Shown piece after piece: positions 37,785 through 47,241 of a stretch of DNA of 52,347 nt (positions within the stretch are counted from its first letter, which is position 1; every line of letters begins with the position of its first letter). The position numbers were made by a program, and so were the translations under genes. The notes below the pieces were generated by a model, which was not told the origin of the DNA, ran no database searches, and saw nothing but the letters and a program-made list of their open reading frames with translations. Location of the stretch: contig JAESUC010000252.1 in the NCBI GenBank assembly GCA_016763285.1, forward strand, positions 1 to 52,347. The letters run 5' to 3'. The DNA comes from Pseudomonas sp. (GTDB lineage: Bacteria > Pseudomonadota > Gammaproteobacteria > Pseudomonadales > Pseudomonadaceae).

Positions 37785-38050
37785 GACTGCCTCCGTTTAT
37801 TCCCGATGCTGCCCGGCGTTATTCGCCATCGACTGCGCACCCACTACATCACGTCTTTCCCTGCTCGCGTCAGGCAGTATTACACGGCGGCGGCGCAGCA
37901 AAAAGCTACATGGGCGCGGGCGCCAACGCCTGAAATTCCATAGATAATGGCTATGTCGGTATTTGAACAATTGAATTTCTGCCCACGCACGCGCATCCCT
38001 ATGATGCGGTCTTTTCCGGCCACTCCGGCCTTTCTGATGATCAAGGATCC

Positions 38051-39823
38051 ATGAACTCTCGCGAAAGTACCCGCCTTGCCATACTACGTCAGCTCAACCT
38101 GCTGGATACAACGCCAAGCGAGAGCTTTGATCGGATAACGCGGCTGGCAAGTCAGCTGTTCAATCTGCCCATCGCTGCCGTTTCGCTGACTGACCAGAAC
38201 CGTCAATGGTTCAAATCCCGGGTGGGCGTTGATCATTGGGAAATCCCCAGGGAAAAGGCCTGCTGCGCCGAGGTGACCGACACCACACGCCCTCTGGTGG
38301 TCAACGATCTGCTCGCCTCCAGCACCTACCGCGACAGTCTTCTGGCCAGCAGCGGCATCCGCTTCTACGCCGGAGCGCCGCTGTTGACCGACAACGGTCA
38401 TTGCCTGGGTGCCATGTGCGTGCTGGGCACCGAGCCCCGCGAGGCGACCGTACAGGAGCTGGCAGCGCTGCAGGATCTTGCCTCGATGGCCATGGCGCAA
38501 ATTGATCTGCAGCACGCCCTTGGCCGTATTGACGGTTCCAGTGGCTTGCCCAATTTCCTGCAGCTTGCCGATGATCTGAAGGATCTCGCCCTCGATCATG
38601 CCGGCGAAACCTGGCATGCCCTGAGCATCGAGCTGATCGACCTGGAGCATGCCAGCGCGCTACAGAGGGTGATGGGGCCGGATTATCTGGACGATCTTTC
38701 CCGCGAAGCGGCAGCCCGGTTGCAAGTGTATCTGGGGGAAGAGCGCAGGCTCTATCATGTCGGTGCATGCCAGTTCGCCCATCTGCTGGCCGGCACTGAA
38801 GTTGCTGCCCTGGGGGAGGCTGCAGCCGTTCGCCAGGCCCTGATCGGCAATGGCCTGAACCAGACCTCACCTTTCATGGTGCGGCCCGTGGTGGGTGTTT
38901 CCGGTTTCCGGCTCGAACCGGCCACGCGCGCCAGTTCCATCCTGCGTCTGGCCCACAGCGCCTCGCGCGATGCCAGGGAGGCGGACAAGACCGTGGGTCT
39001 GTACTCCAGCGACGCAGACGCGCGATACCAGCGTGCATTCGAACTTGTGGCCAATATCGGCCGGGCGTTGAGCGCCAGGGACCAGTTGCGCCTGGTCTAT
39101 CAGCCACGGATCGAGATAGCCACCGGCGCCTGTGTGGGCGCCGAAGCGCTGTTGCGCTGGCGCCATCCCGCCCTGGGCGATATTTCCCCGGCAGAATTCA
39201 TTCCGCTGATGGAGAAGACCGCAATGGCGCGCAGTATGACGGACTGGGTGATGCGCTCGGCTATTGGGCAGTCAGCGCTCTGGCATCGTCAGGGCAAGAG
39301 GATGCGGGTGGCGATCAACGTGGCCGCCGTCAATCTGCAGGAAGAGGATTTTGCCGACCGCCTGTTTGCGCTGCTGCGTTCGGCCGATCTGCCGGTCGAC
39401 GCGATCGAGTTGGAGCTGACCGAAGGCGGTTTGCTTGACCAGGGGCGCGTAGCCACCGAGCAATTGGCCCAGCTACAGGCGGCTGGTATCCGCGTGGCGA
39501 TCGATGACTTCGGGACCGGCTACAGCAGTCTGGCTTACCTGCAGCAGGTGCCGGCCCAGGTGGTCAAGATCGATCGCTGCTTCGTCCAGGGAGTCGAGGA
39601 CAGCCCGCGGGGGCAGATCCTGGTCACCTCCATGATCTCGATGGCCCATGACCTGGGCTACACAGTCGTCGCGGAAGGTGTCGAAACGAGCGCCAGCCTG
39701 GCCCTCATGCAGGCGCTTGGGTGTGACGAAGTGCAGGGCTTTCTGATTGCCAGACCGCTGGAGGTCGATGACTTCGAGCAGTGGTGGCACGTGCAAGGGG
39801 GCCTCAACCAGCAAAGTCGGTGA
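38051..39823 (+). CDS. GAF-GGDEF(degenerate)-EAL protein, predicted c-di-GMP phosphodiesterase
   Basis: 590 residues with no membrane segment: GAF sensor (about 25-155), GGDEF domain (about 165-320) in which the signature is replaced by HVGACQF, and an EAL domain (about 335-575). EAL catalytic residues are all visible: Glu365 in GAEALLRW, INVAAVNL, ELTEGG, IDDFGTGYSSL, VKIDRCFV, AEGVET and EVQGFLIARP. It should therefore hydrolyse c-di-GMP but not make it; the GGDEF part may be regulatory. AAGGATCC precedes ATG. Its end overlaps the convergent exchanger gene by 20 bp. Confidence 0.92.
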   Translation: MNSRESTRLAILRQLNLLDTTPSESFDRITRLASQLFNLPIAAVSLTDQNRQWFKSRVGVDHWEIPREKACCAEVTDTTRPLVVNDLLASSTYRDSLLASSGIRFYAGAPLLTDNGHCLGAMCVLGTEPREATVQELAALQDLASMAMAQIDLQHALGRIDGSSGLPNFLQLADDLKDLALDHAGETWHALSIELIDLEHASALQRVMGPDYLDDLSREAAARLQVYLGEERRLYHVGACQFAHLLAGTEVAALGEAAAVRQALIGNGLNQTSPFMVRPVVGVSGFRLEPATRASSILRLAHSASRDAREADKTVGLYSSDADARYQRAFELVANIGRALSARDQLRLVYQPRIEIATGACVGAEALLRWRHPALGDISPAEFIPLMEKTAMARSMTDWVMRSAIGQSALWHRQGKRMRVAINVAAVNLQEEDFADRLFALLRSADLPVDAIELELTEGGLLDQGRVATEQLAQLQAAGIRVAIDDFGTGYSSLAYLQQVPAQVVKIDRCFVQGVEDSPRGQILVTSMISMAHDLGYTVVAEGVETSASLALMQALGCDEVQGFLIARPLEVDDFEQWWHVQGGLNQQSR

Positions 39824-40850
39824 ACGCCAGTGCACTGGCGCCGCCCAGGTAAAGCGTCAGGACCAATACGCTTTCCAGGCCGATATTGCCGGGGCCGCTG
39901 CGCTGACGGACGATGAGTCCGAGCAGCAGGATCATGTTCAGCAGCAGGATCAACGCAGTCATGAACACTTCCCTGGCGCCAATGCCGGGGGAGTGGAAGG
40001 CCGAGCCGGACAGGTAGGCCACATCCACGGCGAACAGAAACAGCACATCGAAGAAGTTGCCGCCGGTGATGTCGGCCACCGCCAGGGTCAGTGCCCCCCG
40101 TCTGACCGCCGCTATGGAAGTGACCAGTTCCGGCAGTGAGGTGACCACCCCCGAGAGCAGCGCGCCAGCCACCACCTCCGACATGCCCGTCTGGTCCACT
40201 ATATTGCCGGTGGTGCGCGCCACGACGACACCGGCCAGAATCACGGCCAGCGAAGCCACAGCCAGCTTCAGCGCCAGCAGGGGCAGATTTTCCTGCTCGT
40301 TGTTTTCGTCAGCCACGTCCGCAACCGTTTCCCGGGTATGGGAGGGCTGCCACATCGGCTCCTTGCCGCTTCTATAGATAATGAAGATGCCAAAGCCGGC
40401 GACGAGCAGGATGGCGGGGCTGACGGGATGCACATGGGCCACCGTCAGTTCCGGGCTGGAGAAGGCAAGCAGCACCATGCTGAGGAGGATGGCCAGCAGC
40501 ACGATCTGCATCATGTTCTGCACCGAGGCCACCGCATGTTCCAGATTGGCGCGCGAATAACTGATGTCCGCCAGGCCGAGAAAGGCAGTCTGCACGGCGA
40601 TGCCACCCAGGGCGTTGCTGATGGCCAGCGATGGCCGGCCATCAATGGCCGCGGTAATCGACGTGGTCAGACCGGGCAGCGATGTCACCAGTCCCAGAAA
40701 TACCGTGCCTGTCATTGCTTCACCCATGCCGGTGCGGTCGGCAAACCGGTCTGCCAGCCCCGCCAGCCAGGTACCTACGATCAGTATCAGTACGCCTGCC
40801 CCGATAAAAATGCCGATGTTCTGCCACAGGGGCAGCTCTGCTGCGTCCAT
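39804..40850 (-). CDS. Sodium/calcium exchanger family (CaCA) membrane protein
   Basis: 348-residue cation antiporter with about ten membrane segments and the two inverted alpha repeats: GTVFLGLVTSLPGLTTSITA in the first half and GALLSGVVTSLPELVTSIAA in the second. The first repeat has Gly where the second has the acidic Glu, an asymmetry of interest since both acidic residues usually bind the cation. A loop of about 25 polar residues divides the halves. It probably exports calcium or another divalent ion in exchange for sodium or protons. Confidence 0.88.
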   Translation of the reverse strand: MDAAELPLWQNIGIFIGAGVLILIVGTWLAGLADRFADRTGMGEAMTGTVFLGLVTSLPGLTTSITAAIDGRPSLAISNALGGIAVQTAFLGLADISYSRANLEHAVASVQNMMQIVLLAILLSMVLLAFSSPELTVAHVHPVSPAILLVAGFGIFIIYRSGKEPMWQPSHTRETVADVADENNEQENLPLLALKLAVASLAVILAGVVVARTTGNIVDQTGMSEVVAGALLSGVVTSLPELVTSIAAVRRGALTLAVADITGGNFFDVLFLFAVDVAYLSGSAFHSPGIGAREVFMTALILLLNMILLLGLIVRQRSGPGNIGLESVLVLTLYLGGASALAFTDFAG

Positions 40851-40999
40851 TCCTCGCTCCTTGCCCTGGTCATGCCGCGTTGGACTTGAACCCGCTGACG
40901 GGGTTCAGGCGGTTTTTCTGGCCGCTGACACCCAAGTGGTGAACCCCGGGCCATTTCAGGCATCACAGTTGTGAGACCACTGACTGCAAGGAGAAACAT

Positions 41000-41167
41000 A
41001 TGACTGCTGATCACAAGCATCCCGGTGAAAACGATCTGCCGCACAAGCCGGTACCACAGGACGAGGAGCCGCTGGAAAACATGGAAGGACCGGTGGATGG
41101 CGAGAATCTGAATCAGGTCGATCCGGCCAGGATTCGGGAAAATCTCGAGGATGACGAGAGCGCCTGA
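41000..41167 (+). CDS. Small acidic protein, 55 residues
   Basis: A short ORF with an excellent ribosome site (AAGGAG, six bases before ATG) and ending in TGA at 41165. The product is strongly acidic, rich in Glu, Asp, Pro and Asn, with no Cys, no hydrophobic segment and a likely disordered fold (ENDLPHKPVPQDEEPLENM). I do not recognise a family. The gene stands free in the gap between the divergent exchanger gene and the AsmA-like gene. The ribosome site and in-frame codon usage support translation. Confidence 0.65.
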   Translation: MTADHKHPGENDLPHKPVPQDEEPLENMEGPVDGENLNQVDPARIRENLEDDESA

Positions 41168-41266
41168 AGGTGACGTCTTTGCTGCCGAGCCCGCTTGATC
41201 GCGGGCTTTGTGTTGGTTGTGCACAGTCGGGGTGTCGTGGCTGCGCTCCACTTGGGGAGGTTTCGG

Positions 41267-44143
41267 GTGGGTAAGATCGTCCGCATAACACTGTTCGTGC
41301 TGGTGCTTGTGGCGCTGGTGTCGCTGGCGCTGGTGTTTCTGTTGCCCGAGTCGCAATGGGCGCGAAACTGGATCGAGGATCAGGCCAGCCAGCGGCTGGA
41401 AGGACGTGATGTCGAGATAGCCGACATTGCCGTCGAATGGGGCTGGCCTCCGGTGGTCCGGGTGGACGGTATTCGTATTGCCAATACTGACTGGGCCGCC
41501 CACGAATACATGGTCAATATCGAGACGCTTGAATTCGCACCAGCGATGGATGACCTGCTGAGCGGTGAGCTTGGCTTGCAACGTCTGGCCCTGGAGCAGC
41601 CACGGGTGCATCTGGCACGGCGCGCCGACGGCACGACCAACTGGGGCGAACTGGCCAGCGAGGAAGACAGCGAGCCGCCGATGATACCCGACACCCTGAC
41701 CATCAACGATGGCCATCTGACCTACCAGGATGACATGCTCGATGCCGCTATTGAGGCCAGTGTCGCGACTCGAACCCAGGGGGAAAGCGATCGACGCCTG
41801 ATGATCAGCGGCGAAGGCCACTGGCAGGACAAACCCCTGCAGTTCGATGCCTGGGGCGCTGCGCCGCTGGAGGTCCTGGACGATGAGACCGCCTACCCGC
41901 TGATGCTTGATGGCAGCCTGGGTGAAATGCAGGTGCAGTTCGATGGCCAGGCCCGCGATCCGCTGCAACCGGAGGTCATGCAGGGCACTTTCGCGCTTTC
42001 CGCCGGGCAGCAAGCCCAATTGGCCGCCGCACTCGGCTATCCGGACCTGGCAGTCCCCGCGTTTGAACTGCAGGGTCGGCTGGAGCGCGACGGGCCGCGC
42101 TGGGCCTTCAAGAACCTGCAGCTTGATTCAGCCGAAACCCGCCTGGACGGTCAGATTGTGCTGGTACGCGGAGACCCGCTGCAACTTGACGCTCGGCTGC
42201 ATGCCAACCGCCTGGATCTGGGACGCTGGAATGTTCTGGAGCGGTTTGCCGCTGACCGCGATCAGCCAGCGCAGGAAGGTGAGCAGCCGCTGGCCGAGCG
42301 TCTTGCCGATCTGTTTGATGTCTTGCGTGGTCGGGAGATCGAGCTGGCATTGAGGGTGGACGAGCTGCTCTACGGCAACCAGTCCCTGAGCGACCTGGCG
42401 ATTGATACCAGCCTGGACGAGCAGCGTCTCGAAGTGTCCGAGCTGCAGGCGCAGCAGGGCGATGGGCAGTTGCAGGCCAGCGGTTCATTGCACCTGGAAG
42501 AGGACGATGTGACCGCAGAGGTCAATGCGCAGCTTGATCGGTTCCACCTGGGCAATGCGATTGAACCCATTCGCTCTACCGATCTGGGAACGCTTGATGG
42601 CGACCTGCATGTGCGCTTTCGAAAAGGCGTAATGACGCTGCACGATACCGACGTGGCCTATGACGCCCCGGCTCAAAGGTTCAGCTTTCAGTTGCAGGCC
42701 GAAACACGTCAGTTACCAAACGATCCGGTGCCGGGCCTGCACGCAAAGGGCACCGGCTTTCGCAACGGCGAACCTTTCAGCTTCGATCTTGATCTGGGTC
42801 CGCTACTGGATCTGACCGAGGCTCTGAAGCCCTATCCGGTGAAAGGTACGCTCGCCTCGCGCGATAGCACACTCTATGTGGATGGCACCCTCATCAGACC
42901 GCTGGAGCTGGGCTCGGTGGACACCCAGTTCCGGCTCGAAGGCCCGAATCCTGATCGCATCAACGAGATCACCCAGTTAAGTCTGCCGTCGCTGCCGCCG
43001 TATCATATCGAAGGGCGGCTACGCTGGAGCGATCCGATACTGCGTCTGACCGACTTTTCCGGAGGGTTCGGTGAAAGTCTGCTGTCTGGCGACCTCCGAC
43101 TGCGTACCGGGGAGACCCCCAAGATCTGGGCCACCTTGTACTCCGAGAGCCTGGATTATGACGATCTGCGTCCCCTCTGGGGCAGCCCGCCGGGTACCGG
43201 ACCAGGAGAAGTGGCGTCCGCCGAACAGCGCCGCGAGGCCCGCCTGCAGGAAGAGTCCGGACGTTTCTTCTCCGACGAGCCCTGGAGCGCGGATGCGCTG
43301 CGCCGGATGGATGCAAAGGTGGACCTGACCGCTGCCCACGTCGACGCCAAGGGTCTGCCATTGCAGGAGCTCGAAATGGAAATGGATCTTGAGGATGGAC
43401 GGCTCAGGCTGCAACCGCTCCGGTTTGGCCTGGGCGGCGGAACGGTAGACAGTGACATTCGTATCGATGCTGCCGGTGCCCAGGTGACGGGGCAGTTGGA
43501 GGCCGATGCTACCCGGGTCAATCTCAAGCCGCTTCTGCGCGATGACTTCCCCCAGGTCGCGCGCGATTCGGCGGGCGTCATCGGTGGCAAGGCCGACCTG
43601 AGCTTCCGGGGCATCTCCATGGCCGACTTCATGGCCGGTGCCGATGGGCAACTGGAGCTTGCCATGTCCGGCGGGCATCTGGACATGCTGGCTCTTGAGT
43701 TGCTCGGGCTGGATGCTGGGGAAGCTTTGATAGCGGCACTCGTAGAAGCTGATCAGGTGCCGATTCGCTGCGCCTACCTGCGCCTCAACGCCGAAGGCGG
43801 TGAGGTTGATTTATCGCAGCTGTTTGTTGATACCGACGACAGCAATTTCACCGGTAGCGGTGACATCGATTTGAGCACTGAGCGAATCAACATGCAGCTG
43901 GAGAGTCATCCCAAGGACGTCAGCGTGTTTACCGCAAACTCTCCGGTATTGCTGCAAGGCACATTGGACTCGCCCAGTGTCGAGGTGACCAGTGCCGAAC
44001 TGGTCGCCAGGGGCGTTGCCAGCGCCGTCGGACTGGCCGTGGCACCACCACTGGCGATCCTGCCCTGGGTCGACCCGGGTACGGGCGAAGGCGTCGGTCC
44101 CGGCTGCCGCCAGGTACTGAGCGAGTTCGAGTCAGCGCAATGA
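41267..44143 (+). CDS. AsmA family protein
   Basis: 958-residue envelope protein with one N-terminal membrane anchor (about 6-27) and a large periplasmic body of repeated beta-strand segments, as in the AsmA/YhdP/TamB-like bridge proteins thought to move phospholipid between membranes. VDGIRIANTDWAAHEYMVNI and LALEQPRVHLARRADGTTNW near the N-terminus and DLSFRGISMADFMAGADGQL near the C-terminus are family landmarks. I chose GTG 41267, six bases after GGGGAGG, over the in-frame ATG at 41195, which would add 24 residues before the anchor. Its stop overlaps the xthA relic (ATGA). Confidence 0.88.
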   Translation: MGKIVRITLFVLVLVALVSLALVFLLPESQWARNWIEDQASQRLEGRDVEIADIAVEWGWPPVVRVDGIRIANTDWAAHEYMVNIETLEFAPAMDDLLSGELGLQRLALEQPRVHLARRADGTTNWGELASEEDSEPPMIPDTLTINDGHLTYQDDMLDAAIEASVATRTQGESDRRLMISGEGHWQDKPLQFDAWGAAPLEVLDDETAYPLMLDGSLGEMQVQFDGQARDPLQPEVMQGTFALSAGQQAQLAAALGYPDLAVPAFELQGRLERDGPRWAFKNLQLDSAETRLDGQIVLVRGDPLQLDARLHANRLDLGRWNVLERFAADRDQPAQEGEQPLAERLADLFDVLRGREIELALRVDELLYGNQSLSDLAIDTSLDEQRLEVSELQAQQGDGQLQASGSLHLEEDDVTAEVNAQLDRFHLGNAIEPIRSTDLGTLDGDLHVRFRKGVMTLHDTDVAYDAPAQRFSFQLQAETRQLPNDPVPGLHAKGTGFRNGEPFSFDLDLGPLLDLTEALKPYPVKGTLASRDSTLYVDGTLIRPLELGSVDTQFRLEGPNPDRINEITQLSLPSLPPYHIEGRLRWSDPILRLTDFSGGFGESLLSGDLRLRTGETPKIWATLYSESLDYDDLRPLWGSPPGTGPGEVASAEQRREARLQEESGRFFSDEPWSADALRRMDAKVDLTAAHVDAKGLPLQELEMEMDLEDGRLRLQPLRFGLGGGTVDSDIRIDAAGAQVTGQLEADATRVNLKPLLRDDFPQVARDSAGVIGGKADLSFRGISMADFMAGADGQLELAMSGGHLDMLALELLGLDAGEALIAALVEADQVPIRCAYLRLNAEGGEVDLSQLFVDTDDSNFTGSGDIDLSTERINMQLESHPKDVSVFTANSPVLLQGTLDSPSVEVTSAELVARGVASAVGLAVAPPLAILPWVDPGTGEGVGPGCRQVLSEFESAQ

Positions 44144-44184
44144 AGATCGCCACGTTCAACGTCAATGGCATCCGCCCGCGGTTC
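44140..44184 (+). pseudogene. xthA: Relic of exodeoxyribonuclease III (first 15 codons only)
   Basis: ATG at 44140, in an ATGA overlap with the AsmA gene, opens MKIATFNVNGIRPRF, the unmistakable N-terminus of exonuclease III (metal-binding Asn in FNVNGIR). After codon 15 the frame loses all similarity, runs through a hairpin and then antisense to the EF-hand gene, stopping at 44343. None of the catalytic residues remain. The simplest reading is deletion of the rest of xthA, joining its first codons to the 3' flank of the next gene. Confidence 0.75.
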
Positions 44185-44205
44185 AACGGACAAAACACGT
44201 CTAGC

Positions 44206-44236
44206 AAAAGACTCGCTCGGCTGCACGCCGAGCGAG
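44206..44236 (-). terminator. Intrinsic terminator of the EF-hand gene
   Basis: CTCGCTCGGC (44212-44221) pairs perfectly with GCCGAGCGAG (44227-44236). On the minus strand the stem is followed by TCTTTTG, about 10 bp after the EF-hand stop codon. Confidence 0.65.
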
Positions 44237-44245
44237 CCGAGAGCT

Positions 44246-44755
44246 TTACATATCGAGCCAGCCGTCTTCGCCGGTATCGTCTGCAAACCTGTTGTATTCC
44301 TGTTTGCTCCATTCATCGTCGCCGTCGCGGTCATAACGGCTGAACAGTCCCTGGCGGAACTCGTCCTTGGACAGGTTGCCGTCCCTGTTCGTATCCCACC
44401 CGGAGTAAACCCTTTCAATATCGAAGCCGGAATTGAATTCTTCGTCAGCGAGCGCGCCTGATTGATCGGCGTCCCATTTCTTGAAGTTCTCTTCCCAGTG
44501 TTTTTCACTGGGCGTCAGTTCGCCCTTCTGGTCGGGGCTGAGCTCGGAACCCATGATGGGTGCCTCGTCCGGATAGGTCTTCTTGTATGCGCTGGTGTGG
44601 GTATCACGCGCATGCTCCGGATCAGCCGACCGCACAGCCTCGCTGCGCTTCATGGTCTGGTTACTGTCGCCGGTGGTCTCCTGGGCGTTGGCGATTCCGG
44701 CCACGCCGAAGGTGGCAAAGGTAATTGCAGCGGTCAGCATCTTGAGATTTTGCAT
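44246..44755 (-). CDS. Exported EF-hand domain protein
   Basis: 169 residues with a signal peptide ending near GIANAQ-ET. Three EF-hand-like calcium loops are visible: DADQSGALADEE (about 95-106), DTNRDGNLSKDE (121-132) and DRDGDDEWSKQE (142-153), each with Asp at positions 1, 3 and 5 or close variants. A strong AAGGAG precedes ATG. Likely a periplasmic calcium-binding or calcium-responsive protein. It stands alone on the minus strand, between the xthA relic and the helicase gene. Confidence 0.88.
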   Translation of the reverse strand: MQNLKMLTAAITFATFGVAGIANAQETTGDSNQTMKRSEAVRSADPEHARDTHTSAYKKTYPDEAPIMGSELSPDQKGELTPSEKHWEENFKKWDADQSGALADEEFNSGFDIERVYSGWDTNRDGNLSKDEFRQGLFSRYDRDGDDEWSKQEYNRFADDTGEDGWLDM

Positions 44756-44946
44756 CGTACGTCTCCTTCTGTGGGAGGCTCCAGGTTGCCGTCAGGCTGG
44801 TGTGGCGAGCCTCTGTTCTCAGATCTGGAAGTATGGAAACCGGAGCAGCGGAAATACCTATCGGAATACCGATACCGCACTCAGGTGTACGAGACGATAG
44901 ACATGCCTTAGCGCAGACCGTTCACCTTGTTGCGCGCTCTGCGTGA

Positions 44947-47241
44947 TCAGGTTGGCTCTTCCGTGAGGCGTATCTGATGGCGGCTGGTCTGCCACCACCG
45001 GGGCAGGAGGCCACGTACAGTCGATTGGGCGAAGCGGTCATCCAGCAGGAACACCACGCCCTGGTCCTCTGGCGTGCGAATCACGCGGCCGGCCGCCTGA
45101 ACCACCTTCTGGATGCCGGGGAACAGGTAGGTGTAGTCGTAGCCGGTACCCGCACCGAACATGATTTGCATGCGAGCCTTTATCTCCTCATTCACCGGGT
45201 TGACCTGAGGCAGGCCCAATGTCGCGATAAATGCGCCAATCAACCGGTCGCCGGGCAGGTCGATGCCTTCACCGAAGGCCCCGCCGAGCACGGCAAAGCC
45301 GATGCCACGGGAATGCAGCGTGAAACGGCCGAGAAAATCCTCGCGCTCGGTTTCACTCATGCTGCGGGACTGGACCCACACCGGGATGTCAGGGTGGGTG
45401 CGGGAAAACGTTTCGAGTACCTGCTGCAGATAGGCATAACTGCTGAAGAACGCCAGGTAGTTGCCCGGCTGCGTTCTGTACTGTTCGCCCATCACCTGGG
45501 TGATGGGCGTCAGGCTGGCCAGCCGATGCTGATACCGGGTGGACAGATTGCCGGTGATCCGCACATCCAGCTGTGCCGCGAGAAAGGGGGATTCCACGTC
45601 GAGCCACTGGCGCTCCTCGGGCAGGCCGAGCAGGTCCGCGTAATATGCCGGCGGGCTCAGGGTGGCGGAAAACAGGGTGCTCGAATGGGCTGCGGCAAAG
45701 CGCGGTGCCAGAAAGGGCGCAGGCACCACGTTGCGCAGGCACAGAATCGACAGGGTGCGGGTACCGCGCGAGGGCAGGCGAGTGATGTCGAACAGCGAAT
45801 GGGGTCCATAGGCCTCGGCCAGCCGACAGAACAGCATGGCGTCGAGATAGAAGCGCAGCAGGGCGGAGTCGTTGCCGTTGGGCTGATCGGTCAGGTGATC
45901 GGTTATGGCGCCGACCGCCTTCTGCAGGCTGATGATGAACAGATCGGCAATCGCGGGATACACCTGATAGGGCGCTTCCTGATCCCTGTGCAACTGGTTC
46001 CAGTGACGTCCCACCCGGTCAAGGGTGCTCTTAAGTCCGGCTGGAGCTATCTTGCGCAAGTCATTGAATCTGTTCTGATCAAGTTCGGCGGTATACATGC
46101 TGCGACCGCGCTCGATCAGGTTATGCGCCTCGTCCACCAGCAGGGTCACACGCCAGTCGTTGAGCACCGTGAGGCCGTAGAGCAGGGCGGTCATGTCGAA
46201 GTAGTAGTTGTAATCACCGACCACCACATCGGACCAGCGGCACAGCTCCTGGCTCAGGTAATAGGGACACACCCGATGCTCCAGGGCGACCTCTCGCACG
46301 GCCTGTTGGTCTAGCCAGCGCCGGTCCAGTGCGGCCTTGCGCGCAGCTGGCAGCCGATCGTAGAAGCCCTGGGCGAGGGGGCAGGACTCACCATGGCAGG
46401 CGCGATCAGGATGCTCGCAGGCCTTGTCGCGCGCCACGTGTTCGAGCACGCGCAGGGGCATGTCCGCTTCCTGGCTGCGCAACGTGGCCAGCGCATCCAG
46501 CCCCAGCTGGCGTCCGGGCGTCTTGGCGGTCAGAAAGAACAGGCGGTCCAGTTGCTGGCCGGGAAACGCCTTGAGCTGGGGAAACAGCGTGGCCAGGGTC
46601 TTGCCGATGCCGGTGGTGGCCTGGGCCAGCAGGGTCTTGCCGTCCCGCGCTGCACGGTAGACGGCCTCGGCAAGCTGTCGCTGGCCGCGGCGATAGCTGG
46701 GGTGCGGAAAGCGCAGTCGCTCGAGGCTCTGGTCGCGTTCCTCGCGGTGGGCAGACTCCTGTTTCGCCCAGGTCAGAAAACGCGAACACTGCAGCTCGAA
46801 GAATTCGCGCAGCGCCTGCGCCCCGAAGCGCTCGCGCAGAACCGTTTCCTTCTGGGTGATGACATTGAAGTACACCACCGCCAGATCCACATCCTCCAGA
46901 TCCAGCTCCGCACACAGCAGCCAGCCGTAGATCTTGACCTGCGCCCAGTGCAGCAGCCGGTGATTCTGCGGAATGCGGCTGACATCGCCGCGGTGCGTCT
47001 TGACCTCTTCCAGCAGGTTCTGGTCGGGGTCGTAACCGTCCGCCCGGCCACTGACCTGCAGGTTCTGAAAGCTGCCGCTCAGTGCCAGTTCGCACAGGTA
47101 GGATGCGCCACGCCTCGATGCCACCGTGCGATGCCCGGCCATGCCCTCCTGGGCAGTGGGCGCCGGGGTGAAGCGCAAATCCAGATCCCCTTCCTTGGCA
47201 GTGAACTCGCACAGACTGCGCACGGCGACGCGGTAGCTCAT
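44947..47241 (-). CDS. ATP-dependent DNA helicase (DinG/XPD-like) with N-terminal nuclease-like domain
   Basis: 764-residue superfamily 2 helicase. The first 170 residues resemble a PD-(D/E)XK nuclease module (VSGRADGYD and EEVKTHRGD). The helicase follows: Walker A QATTGIGKT (about residue 208), DEAH box LLVDEAHNL, an Fe-S cluster region with four spaced Cys (KACEHPDRACHGESC, HRVCPYY), and C-terminal motif VI QAAGRVIRTPED. The start at 47241 overlaps the fan1 stop (ATGA), so both are made together, implying joint action in DNA repair such as crosslink or flap processing. Confidence 0.9.
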   Translation of the reverse strand: MSYRVAVRSLCEFTAKEGDLDLRFTPAPTAQEGMAGHRTVASRRGASYLCELALSGSFQNLQVSGRADGYDPDQNLLEEVKTHRGDVSRIPQNHRLLHWAQVKIYGWLLCAELDLEDVDLAVVYFNVITQKETVLRERFGAQALREFFELQCSRFLTWAKQESAHREERDQSLERLRFPHPSYRRGQRQLAEAVYRAARDGKTLLAQATTGIGKTLATLFPQLKAFPGQQLDRLFFLTAKTPGRQLGLDALATLRSQEADMPLRVLEHVARDKACEHPDRACHGESCPLAQGFYDRLPAARKAALDRRWLDQQAVREVALEHRVCPYYLSQELCRWSDVVVGDYNYYFDMTALLYGLTVLNDWRVTLLVDEAHNLIERGRSMYTAELDQNRFNDLRKIAPAGLKSTLDRVGRHWNQLHRDQEAPYQVYPAIADLFIISLQKAVGAITDHLTDQPNGNDSALLRFYLDAMLFCRLAEAYGPHSLFDITRLPSRGTRTLSILCLRNVVPAPFLAPRFAAAHSSTLFSATLSPPAYYADLLGLPEERQWLDVESPFLAAQLDVRITGNLSTRYQHRLASLTPITQVMGEQYRTQPGNYLAFFSSYAYLQQVLETFSRTHPDIPVWVQSRSMSETEREDFLGRFTLHSRGIGFAVLGGAFGEGIDLPGDRLIGAFIATLGLPQVNPVNEEIKARMQIMFGAGTGYDYTYLFPGIQKVVQAAGRVIRTPEDQGVVFLLDDRFAQSTVRGLLPRWWQTSRHQIRLTEEPT

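Noticed and set aside
40887-40917. Hairpin TGAACCC/GGGTTCA with downstream TTTTT as a terminator
   Set aside because: No plus-strand gene ends upstream, the T run is eight bases from the stem, and it lies in the leader of the divergent exchanger gene.
44185-44343. Continuation of the xthA frame as a real 67-residue protein
   Set aside because: After codon 15 it is Arg-rich, crosses a terminator hairpin and runs antisense to the EF-hand gene.
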